From CAYVBE01 sp964572825 (lineage in GTDB: Bacteria; Planctomycetota; Brocadiia; SM23-32), in NCBI GenBank assembly GCA_964572825.1, contig CAZNGS010000001.1, forward strand, positions 1-64,000: a stretch of DNA of 64,000 nucleotides, written 5' to 3'. The notes under the pieces were generated by a model that was not told where the DNA came from, did not search any database, and worked only from the letters and a program-made list of their open reading frames with translations. Of the stretch, positions 57,804-64,000 are shown piece by piece (position 1 is the stretch's first letter; every line of letters starts with the position of its first letter). Made by a program: the position numbers and the translations under genes.

Positions 57804-57864
57804 TATGATAGTTCGGAACAGATTAGAGGGGGCTGTTGCGGACAGCTCCCAAGGAGGTGCCTGG

Positions 57865-58749
57865 ATGCAGGCTCGACTATTCGACAAACAGCGACCAAGA
57901 AACGTCCGGCCTTTCCGCCTGCAACTTCTCAAATGGGTAGGTAATAAGCAGCGATTTGCACACCATATAGCCTCCTATTTCCCTCTCGATATAGGAACCT
58001 ACTATGAACCATTCCTCGGAAGTGGGGCTGTTTTGGGTACGTTGAGGCCAAAACAGGCGGTCGCCTCGGACTGTTTTGGGCCGCTTATGGAGATATGGCA
58101 GACGCTCAAAGAGTCGCCCGCCACCCTGAAGGAATGGTATGCTGAACGATGGCAAAAAGTCATGAAGGAAGATGGCAACAAGAAAGAGGGATATGAGAAG
58201 ATCAAAGCGTCGTATAACGAAGCCCCAAATGGTGCGGACCTCCTGTTCCTGTGCAGATCCTGCTATGGTGGTGTGGTTCGTTTCCGTCAGTGCGATGGCT
58301 ACATGTCCACTCCCTGCGGAGTGCATAAGCCGATCTCACCCGATTCCTTTGCGATGCGCGTCGATAAGTGGCACAGGCGTGCCAAAGGCGCTGCGTTTCT
58401 GCAGTGCGATTACAGGCGTGCGATGGAGATGGCCGAATCCGGCGACTTAGTGTACTGTGATCCACCGTACAGCGAAAGCCAGGCAATTCTGTACGGGGCT
58501 CAGTCATTCAAGTTGCGAGAGCTACTTGAGGCAATTCACCACTGCAAACAACGTGGTGTGCTGGTCGCGCTGAGCATTGACGGGAAGAAACGTTCCGGCC
58601 GGCACATTTGTGACGTGCCAATTCCCGATGGCCTTTTCGAGCGAGAGATGTTTGTCAATTGCGGTCGGTCTATGCTCAAGCGATTTCAGATGGAAGGCGA
58701 CTCGTTAGAAGATGAGGTCGTAGCAGACCGTCTCTTGTTGACCTACTAG
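57865..58749 (+). CDS. D12-class DNA N6-adenine methyltransferase
   Basis: A 294-residue alpha-group (Dam-like) methyltransferase: motif X/I LLKWVGNKQRF and YYEPFLGSGAVLG (the SAM-binding FxGxG), and the catalytic DPPY in DLVYCDPPYSESQ. It protects the host from the divergently encoded endonuclease. The ATG at 57865 has a perfect AAGGAGGT six bases upstream, so the GTG at 57793 is rejected. Confidence 0.92.
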   Translation: MQARLFDKQRPRNVRPFRLQLLKWVGNKQRFAHHIASYFPLDIGTYYEPFLGSGAVLGTLRPKQAVASDCFGPLMEIWQTLKESPATLKEWYAERWQKVMKEDGNKKEGYEKIKASYNEAPNGADLLFLCRSCYGGVVRFRQCDGYMSTPCGVHKPISPDSFAMRVDKWHRRAKGAAFLQCDYRRAMEMAESGDLVYCDPPYSESQAILYGAQSFKLRELLEAIHHCKQRGVLVALSIDGKKRSGRHICDVPIPDGLFEREMFVNCGRSMLKRFQMEGDSLEDEVVADRLLLTY

Positions 58750-58843
58750 CAACCACGGAGAATGCCCGCAGATCTCCATCCAATGCTTGCTGCTGCCGGT
58801 GTCTTGAGCTACTTTTCACTGGTCAACGCGTCCCCCTGCTGAT

Positions 58844-60019
58844 TCAATTCTCAGTTTTCACCTGGTTCCCGTCAATCGAGTGCAGATCCTGCGCCGTCTT
58901 GTCCTGATACAGAACGGGCTTGTTTCGCATGTCAGCACCCTTCCTCTCGCACCGAAGAATGTGCCGCATTGGTTGGCTCTGGTACGCTGCCGTCTTGATT
59001 CTGGAGTTGGTGAGTCCCCCGTACCGGTCGACGACTTCCGCGACTATGCTCAGCACGTTAGGTCGCAAGTCGACCTGTGAACGCGGGGCCGGTCCTATCT
59101 TTACATATGGAGTTCGCCGGTTGAAGTACCTCTTCACTTCGTATCCCTCCATCGCCTCCAACGCACGATCTAGCTCGGGAGGCCACGGACCGTCTACCTG
59201 ACGCAGGTAGATTGGGCTAGCTACGGTATGTCCATGCCTGCGTACAGCTATCAGGTCTACGAAGTAGAGAAGCTTTGTGAGCTTAAAGTAGGTAATGCGC
59301 CGAGTTAGCTCAAGGAGAGCTCTGGCAACCTGCTGGAGTTGACTCGTACCTTTTGCCGCATCGGATGGGCTTGCTTTGCGTTTCGTCTTCCGCACTCGTA
59401 AACCTCGCGATGGATGCACAATCTTGGCAAGTCGCATAAAATCGGAGCGCTGCTTCGCTCTGGACCGATGGATCGCAGCCCGGGGCGCAGGGTGATAGAG
59501 CGGGAAGACCTTCATGTCTCGCCAAGGGAAAGACTGACCAACTCGGTCTTTGAGCTTGAGACCATGGGGCGCAATTTTGTCCAAAGCTTGCAGAGCCGTA
59601 ACCCCCAAGGTCGCGATCACATCTGGTTTCACGAGTGCGATAACCATCTCGAGGTAGGCGCTACAGTTCGCTATTTCCTGACCTGTGGGGGTTCCGTTAT
59701 TGCCATCTTCATCGCGTGGATTGCAGAGAATCGCATTGGTTATGAACACTTCCTCTCGCAACCACCCGACATTGCCAAGCAAAGCTTCGAAATTGTCACC
59801 TGTTCGGTCGCCATGCAGCGGGACACCGGTTCGATCTGCTCCAAGTCGCCCTGGTGCTTCAGCAACGAAAAGAACTTGGGAGTGGACATTGCCATTGGCC
59901 GATGACAACACCTTTGTGCGACCGCACAAACGCGGGCAAAGATTACAGTGCTCCACTGATGCCACAATATCCGCAAACCTTGCCTTCTTCCTGAACTCTT
60001 TGTAGACACTACAACTCAT
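58844..60019 (-). CDS. uracil-DNA glycosylase fused to a Panacea-like domain
   Basis: A 391-residue two-part protein. Residues 1-200 are an iron-sulfur uracil-DNA glycosylase of family 4/5: candidate cluster ligands C25, C28, C99 and C119, motif A VAEAPGRLGADRTGVPLHGD (closest to the family 5/UDGb pattern) and motif B HPAPRA (H176). Residues about 235-360 resemble the Panacea (SocA/DUF4065) domain: ITYFKLTKLLYFVDLIAVRR, ASPIYLRQVDGPWPPELDRA and RYGGLTNSRIKTAAYQSQ. Panacea domains act as antitoxin or chaperone-like modules and are frequent in defence loci. The ATG at 60019 overlaps the radical SAM gene by 11 bases and has GAGGA upstream. The fusion is unusual. Confidence 0.8.
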   Translation of the reverse strand: MSCSVYKEFRKKARFADIVASVEHCNLCPRLCGRTKVLSSANGNVHSQVLFVAEAPGRLGADRTGVPLHGDRTGDNFEALLGNVGWLREEVFITNAILCNPRDEDGNNGTPTGQEIANCSAYLEMVIALVKPDVIATLGVTALQALDKIAPHGLKLKDRVGQSFPWRDMKVFPLYHPAPRAAIHRSRAKQRSDFMRLAKIVHPSRGLRVRKTKRKASPSDAAKGTSQLQQVARALLELTRRITYFKLTKLLYFVDLIAVRRHGHTVASPIYLRQVDGPWPPELDRALEAMEGYEVKRYFNRRTPYVKIGPAPRSQVDLRPNVLSIVAEVVDRYGGLTNSRIKTAAYQSQPMRHILRCERKGADMRNKPVLYQDKTAQDLHSIDGNQVKTEN

Positions 60020-61067
60020 TTGGCGTCCTCGTGAATTCCGGCCCAAAGCAGTCCGGGTCGGCAGAGCTGCCGAGCCCGCCGTAGGCAAGTACTTTTTGCG
60101 CCAAACATCCGGACATGCAGCCACTCAGCAACCGGCAGTTGTTGCATGGTTCGCCGGGCGGCTGAGCCAGGCAGTCGCGGATTGCCTGCAGGTACGGCGA
60201 TTTTTCCCAGCACTCTTGCAGGCTGGCCTCCCGCAGGCTACAGTAGTCTGAGCGGCCAACGATCTCGTGAGCTCCTATCCTTTTGAAGGCGTCGCATGGA
60301 TAGAAACTCAGGTCAGGCCCGATACTCAAGCGGTCCAGACCTGCGCCGCACTTCGGTCTGCCCTCCAGCATAAGGAAATTATAGGGGGACCCCGTTCTGA
60401 TCTGGAACCCATCATCCCGCAAATCTGTTATTATGCGTCGCAACTCCAGGTTCTGAGCCTGGGTTAGCTTTCGACCCTGTAGAAGGAAAGCACGGCCCTG
60501 CGGCACAAGCCTCAGAACACTGACCAGTGAACTGCCCAGAGTCCGAGACATTTCTGCAACTCTGCGCAACTCTTGGTAATTATTGGACATCGGTACAAAA
60601 TGTAGCTCAGTAGCAAGCCCACAGTCGCGCGCTACGCGCATCGACCGCTTCGTACGCTTGAAGCTGCTACGGACCCGCGTGACTCTTTCGTGCACTTCAG
60701 CGGTACTGCCATACATGCTGAAGATAAATGTTGCTGCCCCCAGTTCGCTGAGCCGCTCTGCTTTCTTGTCAAAGCCATCAACATTGCCGGAGGTATAGAC
60801 TGCCACCGAAAATCCGTGGGAGTCAGCAACTTCCACTGCCTCGCAGATAGGCTGCCATCGCAGAGGTTCCCCGCCCGAAAACTCAACTTTGGCAACGTCC
60901 ATTTCTGCCGCTTCATTGAGAATGCGCAGGCAGTCTTCTCGTGCCATCTCAAGGGGATTAGCCGGGTTTGCGTCGCTGGAGCAGTGGATGCAGTTCAAAT
61001 CGCACGCGTAAGTGACTTCCATCTTGAAGCCGCGCAGTCGGTAGTCTTTGATCCCATCGGGACTCAT
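60009..61067 (-). CDS. radical SAM/SPASM protein of the nucleotide cassette
   Basis: A 352-residue radical SAM enzyme: Cx3Cx2C in TYACDLNCIHCSS (C22, C26, C29), GGEPLRW, and a C-terminal SPASM region (CGAGLDRLSIGPDLSFYPC and CNNCRLLSGCMSGC). SPASM members usually modify peptides, but its neighbours (a thymidylate-synthase-like protein and a uracil glycosylase) make a nucleotide, RNA or DNA substrate possible. Its ATG overlaps the stop of the TS-like gene (ATGA), so the two are co-translated. Confidence 0.88.
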   Translation of the reverse strand: MSPDGIKDYRLRGFKMEVTYACDLNCIHCSSDANPANPLEMAREDCLRILNEAAEMDVAKVEFSGGEPLRWQPICEAVEVADSHGFSVAVYTSGNVDGFDKKAERLSELGAATFIFSMYGSTAEVHERVTRVRSSFKRTKRSMRVARDCGLATELHFVPMSNNYQELRRVAEMSRTLGSSLVSVLRLVPQGRAFLLQGRKLTQAQNLELRRIITDLRDDGFQIRTGSPYNFLMLEGRPKCGAGLDRLSIGPDLSFYPCDAFKRIGAHEIVGRSDYCSLREASLQECWEKSPYLQAIRDCLAQPPGEPCNNCRLLSGCMSGCLAQKVLAYGGLGSSADPDCFGPEFTRTPNEL

Positions 61068-61792
61068 AGATCGTCCAGAAAAGCTCGTAACGCCGTCTTA
61101 TTGCCCGACACATAGGCGTGGGAGGACACACAGGTGACAGGTCCTGGTTCCAACTCAAGTTCCGAGCAGAAGAACTGCACCAGGTTACATATACCCCAGT
61201 AGTTGCCGTATGCCCGCTCAAGAAAATCATGGTTGCGGTATACCGCCAACAAGCCAATTCTGACATCGGACGACCTGTGTAATTGAACGGCGATGTAGTT
61301 CAGACACGGCGCTCCTCGTGGCCGTATCGTCTCGCCGCCCGGTCTCTCGATCACAATCGTGTACGCAGCCTTGCTAACTGTGCTTCGGTTTTCTATAGCC
61401 TCTATTATGTTAGCCAGTTGATTTACTGGTCCTTCGTCAGAGTCATAGCGTGTCATGCGACGGAAATAGGTTCCCCAGTCCTGTCTTCTCCGGTGGAGTC
61501 TATCGTACAGCCCGTTGGGCCGGTTGTACAACTCGAAAAGCTGCTCACGGTTACCAGGCCGGTAAAGCCCTTGCGGAAAGACCGTGTAAGCCACGTGCCT
61601 GGGGCCGAGAAGCTCATGCCGGACCGCAAACTCTGAAACGCGCTCATGGAGAGAACTCGCGAATTGTTGCGGGTTCCTTATCTGCACCACAAGGTTGTTC
61701 ACTTCCCAACTTGAGCGTGACAGGAGTTTCGCAGCCTCAGCCCATGCTCGCTGAAAATCGGCTTGAACCACCAAAAAGGGCTCGTCAATCAT
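61064..61792 (-). CDS. divergent thymidylate synthase-like protein
   Basis: A 242-residue protein that follows the thymidylate-synthase plan: DWGTYFRRMTRYD near 105, NQLANIIEAIENRS near 124, the nucleophile loop GAPCLNYIAVQL (C163), YRNHDFLERAYGNYWGICNL (in ThyA, the RSxDxxLGxPFN region that binds the nucleotide) and PGPVTCVSSHAYV (compare the DxHxY motif). ThyA has Arg-Ser where this has Arg-Asn, and Asp-Ala-His where this has Ser-Ser-His, so phosphate and base recognition may differ. It could be a C5-pyrimidine methylase or hydroxymethylase. The ATG at 61792 follows a GGAAAA stretch. Confidence 0.68.
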   Translation of the reverse strand: MIDEPFLVVQADFQRAWAEAAKLLSRSSWEVNNLVVQIRNPQQFASSLHERVSEFAVRHELLGPRHVAYTVFPQGLYRPGNREQLFELYNRPNGLYDRLHRRRQDWGTYFRRMTRYDSDEGPVNQLANIIEAIENRSTVSKAAYTIVIERPGGETIRPRGAPCLNYIAVQLHRSSDVRIGLLAVYRNHDFLERAYGNYWGICNLVQFFCSELELEPGPVTCVSSHAYVSGNKTALRAFLDDL

Positions 61793-61983
61793 CGATGGTT
61801 TTCCGGAAAACCTGACAGATCCGTTGCGAAGCGCGTAAGCGCTGGCCGCCGACAACTCGCTTCATCTGAACTCTCTAGCCGACCCACGTCGACCTCTTTC
61901 CCTTGGTCACTCCTGGCTTTGCCTGGGCATAGGGTGTCATCGCTGGAGAGAAGCCACTGTCAGTACCAGCTTTGCTACCTAAT

Positions 61984-62190
61984 TCACCACGTAGCCGGTT
62001 CTGTGGCTGTGCGCGGCACGTCACCGCGGTCAGCTCGCAGCTCACGCATCATCGTGGCGATCACGACGCGCAACTCCTCAAGCACAACCAGTATTTCCTG
62101 TGGCACGCTGCCTTCGGACTTCGAGCGGTCAATCGTCCTCTCCAGTCGACGAGCTATTTCAACCAACTGTATCTCCCTGTGAAGCCACAC
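61984..62190 (-). CDS. possible small helical protein
   Basis: A 68-residue frame starting with GTG, overlapping the end of the preceding gene by 37 bases. The product is charged and predicted helical (REIQLVEIARRLERTIDRSK, later LEELRVVIATMMRELRADRG). There is no recognisable family and it could be chance coding in the 300-base space where the neighbouring gene has lost its end. The remainder of 61793-62153 shows nothing. Confidence 0.3.
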   Translation of the reverse strand: MWLHREIQLVEIARRLERTIDRSKSEGSVPQEILVVLEELRVVIATMMRELRADRGDVPRTATEPATW

Positions 62191-62522
62191 ATCGTCTGAG
62201 TTCCTTCGGCCAACACATACCGCTTCCGTTCGGCCCAGTTGTTCTCCGTACCAATGGGTTCGCCGATAGGTTCTATCGGTGTGCCAGAAACAGGACGGTA
62301 CGATTCAGGCCGGGGGTCTTTGCGGTTCTTTGTCGCCTGCAGCTGGATCCACTGGTACTTCTTGAACCACTGCCAATATGGCCGATAGCGGTAGTCAATA
62401 GGATACAGTCGTACGAAGCTCCCGTCTTCGAGAACCCCAGCCGTGCATACGAGTTCTTGATACGTTTCCGACGGTAGCGGGTAGGTCTTCACCGTAATGA
62501 GGACTTCCAGCCTCTCCGTCAT
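62154..62522 (-). pseudogene. C-terminally truncated conserved protein of DUF488 neighbourhoods
   Basis: The 122-residue product begins VLITVKTYPLPSETYQELVC, then GSFVRLYPIDYR and FKKYQWIQLQATK, RPESYRPV and NWAERKRYVL. From memory, related proteins of about 150-220 residues continue past this point and often sit beside DUF488 genes. Here the frame ends soon after with unrelated GTQTMCGFTGRYSWLK, so the C-terminal part seems lost. It follows the DUF488 gene by 19 bases. Confidence 0.5.
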
Positions 62523-62541
62523 GGCCTAACCCCGGGCCAAA

Positions 62542-63420
62542 TCACACGTGGACAATCGGCATATCGCTTTCAGTCACCAATGCTTTTGCTATCCGACCCC
62601 GGTGGCATCTACTTGCGTCAGCTTCGAAACACATGAGAGCCGCCGGCCGCTCCCGCATAGCCTCTCGGACCTTCTCCATGCTGGTCCTGGCACCGGGTAG
62701 GATCGATTGCTCGTAATGCTCGAGGAGGTCATCGTAACCGCCGCTCCCCGACAGACCGTTTCTCATCGCGGCAGGGATACCAAGATCGGGCAAATGGATG
62801 TAGTCCACACCAATCCGTGCCAACAGTTCACGCAGCGTCCCCTTAGCAAAACCATACTTGCGCGAGACCGCATTAGCACGGACATCGATTATGGCCATCA
62901 AACCACTGTTGAGAATACTGTTAAGGAATGCATCTATAGATATGCCCTCGTAACCCACAGTATAAATCGCTGGAGGTGGCTCTGGCGGGGGAGGAATCGA
63001 GCCTGGCAGGAAGTCGGTTTGCTCACTGCGCATTGCGAACCAGGGGTGACGCTCATAGAGCTGCTGGAGGAGGACTTCACACCCTTTATCGGCATAGCGT
63101 CCGAGGACATAGCGGATCGCTTGCTGAATAGCGTCTCGCTTCCCGACTCGCCCCCAAGTTTCTTCAGAACCTGCATCTGTGGCTGAAACGTCCCCGTTCT
63201 CCCGCGATAGGTATCCCTTCTCTGCGAGAAGCGCCAGCTCATGCAAGAGAGAAAGCGAAGTTGGCCCCTCTACATCTGGGAAAAAGTCGTAGAAGGTCGC
63301 CATTTTGGCGACCTTCGTCTCGTAATTCAACAAGAACGCCAATCTCGTCAGACGGTCCTCTGCTAGAGGGCGCCCTGCCCTATGTAAAACCGAGAGCACT
63401 ATTCTCTGGCGCTTTAACAT
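62542..63420 (-). CDS. DUF488 family protein with N-terminal winged-helix-like domain
   Basis: A 292-residue protein. The C-terminal half is a DUF488 domain: IYTVGYEGISIDAFLNSI, the Asp/Arg IDVRANAVSRKYGFAKGTL, YIHLPDLGIPA and the Cys/His end LMCFEADASRCHRGRIA. The N-terminal part (RLTRLAFLLNYETK, LALLAEKGYLSREN) looks like a winged-helix or Panacea-like region. DUF488 proteins are widespread in defence and mobile regions, function unknown. The ATG has AGGA about seven bases upstream. It is the first gene of the minus-strand cassette. Confidence 0.8.
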   Translation of the reverse strand: MLKRQRIVLSVLHRAGRPLAEDRLTRLAFLLNYETKVAKMATFYDFFPDVEGPTSLSLLHELALLAEKGYLSRENGDVSATDAGSEETWGRVGKRDAIQQAIRYVLGRYADKGCEVLLQQLYERHPWFAMRSEQTDFLPGSIPPPPEPPPAIYTVGYEGISIDAFLNSILNSGLMAIIDVRANAVSRKYGFAKGTLRELLARIGVDYIHLPDLGIPAAMRNGLSGSGGYDDLLEHYEQSILPGARTSMEKVREAMRERPAALMCFEADASRCHRGRIAKALVTESDMPIVHV

Positions 63421-63618
63421 CTCCTGTCCTCGCAGAACTCAGCATCATGTTACCAATCTTGTGCCCCATCCTGCAACCATCACATGGGCAGAATTCGAGT
63501 GGCTGTGAGTTTATCCCCGTAAGACCCCAGGTGGTCCGTTGGCTATCCACCTGAAGGGGGCACCGGTGTGTGAGGTTGAAGTGGGCGCCGCAGACCCGCC
63601 AGCAAGCCGGCGAAACGT

Positions 63619-63644
63619 AAAGCGACACCAAGGCGTCGCACTCC
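63619..63644. repeat. third copy of the AAAGCG...CGCACTCC palindromic element
   Basis: Same length (26 bases) and flanks as 21051-21076, with the stem core changed to GCGACACC and AGGCGTCGC. Two of the substitutions keep pairing and one does not. It lies at the right side of the low-GC region, downstream of the DUF488 start, between 63421 and the gap where there is no gene. Confidence 0.65.
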
Positions 63645-63690
63645 AAAAGCCGGTCGTCCGGCCAGCCTGCTGCGAGGTCGACACGTCAAC

Positions 63691-63881
63691 AGCGGCGGAC
63701 GCGACGGAGCGCGTCCCTCCAGGGAACGGCAACGGCGGCAACGGACGCAGGCGGGCCTCCGCCGCAGAACCCCCGTGACGTTGCATCTTCCCGAGCGGCG
63801 GACGCGACGGAGCGCGTCCCTCCAGCGAACGGCAACGGCGGCAACGGACGCAGGCGGGCCTCCGCCGCAGAACCCCCGTGA
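63691..63881. repeat. tandem 88-base repeats (period 103) at the scaffold end
   Basis: Two copies, 63691-63778 and 63794-63881, differ at one base (CAGGGAACGG versus CAGCGAACGG) and are separated by 15 bases. Each contains the GACGCG-ACGGAG-CGCGTC hairpin seen at 24695 and a GC-rich purine track. A third copy begins at 63983 just beyond the N gap. This is an array that the assembler probably collapsed. Confidence 0.85.
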
Positions 63882-63981
63882 NNNNNNNNNNNNNNNNNNN
63901 NNNNNNNNNNNNNNNNNNNNNNNNNNNNNNNNNNNNNNNNNNNNNNNNNNNNNNNNNNNNNNNNNNNNNNNNNNNNNNNNN
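63882..63981. other. assembly gap (100 N)
   Basis: Exactly 100 unknown bases, the conventional size for a gap of unknown length between contigs. Both edges are the same tandem repeat, so the true distance and even the join order are uncertain; 63982-64000 is the start of another copy. Confidence 0.99.
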
Positions 63982-64000
63982 GAGCGGCGGACGCGACGGA

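Overview
The window is about 64 kb of mostly very GC-rich, gene-dense bacterial DNA, ending at a 100-base N gap (a scaffold join). KdsB (Kdo activation) points to a Gram-negative-type outer membrane, while a McsA-McsB-ClpC arginine-phosphorylation operon is more familiar from Firmicutes. That mixture, together with a formylglycine sulfatase, secreted beta-helix and malectin proteins, duplicated FAD oxidoreductases and several Gfo/Idh/MocA enzymes, suggests an uncultured PVC-type bacterium (Planctomycetota, Lentisphaerota or a relative). This placement is inference; there is no rRNA in the window.

Layout. 1-1223: no gene, but a 3' remnant of a tRNA-Gly. 1.2-11.2 kb: IclR regulator, a GH31-like enzyme, an N-terminally broken FAD oxidoreductase, an IS1634-type transposase relic, a sulfatase and a beta-helix/malectin lipoprotein, i.e. 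polysaccharide catabolism. 11.4-17.1 kb: MreC, a two-gene ATPase/Toprim-like module and SecA. 17.1-24.7 kb: DUF362-ferredoxin, BatA-like and DUF58 proteins, an O-acetylhomoserine sulfhydrylase and a Gfo/Idh/MocA protein. 24.8-31.5 kb: a complete sugar ABC transporter operon (TPR lipoprotein, membrane-anchored binding protein, two permeases, ATPase, clan-A glycosidase). 31.5-38.2 kb, minus strand: a large FAD/discoidin/FAD/HEAT protein, a sugar-phosphate isomerase-like protein, a Gfo/Idh/MocA protein and an esterase. 38.3-46.7 kb: glycosyltransferases, a flippase-like membrane protein and radical SAM proteins of a surface polysaccharide or glycolipid locus, including one frameshifted and one internally deleted gene. 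46.9-51.4 kb: QueD-McsA-McsB-ClpC. 51.5-56.2 kb: small housekeeping genes (DUF123 nuclease, SNase, fumarase alpha, dUTPase/Dcd-like, KdsB, M24-like).

56.6-63.4 kb is visibly less GC-rich and looks horizontally acquired. It holds a type II restriction-modification system with a controller protein, followed by a compact minus-strand gene set: DUF488 protein, a truncated conserved protein, a divergent thymidylate-synthase-like protein, a radical SAM/SPASM protein, and a uracil-DNA glycosylase fused to a Panacea-like domain. The last three genes overlap one another. I regard this nucleotide-chemistry cassette as the best candidate for an undescribed system.

Several intergenic spaces carry short palindromic elements that recur in the window in both orientations, and the scaffold gap lies inside a tandem array of them. 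Good sigma-70-type promoters with 17-base spacers precede iclR, secA, the ABC operon, a glycosyltransferase gene, the queD-mcsA-mcsB-clpC operon and the methyltransferase.
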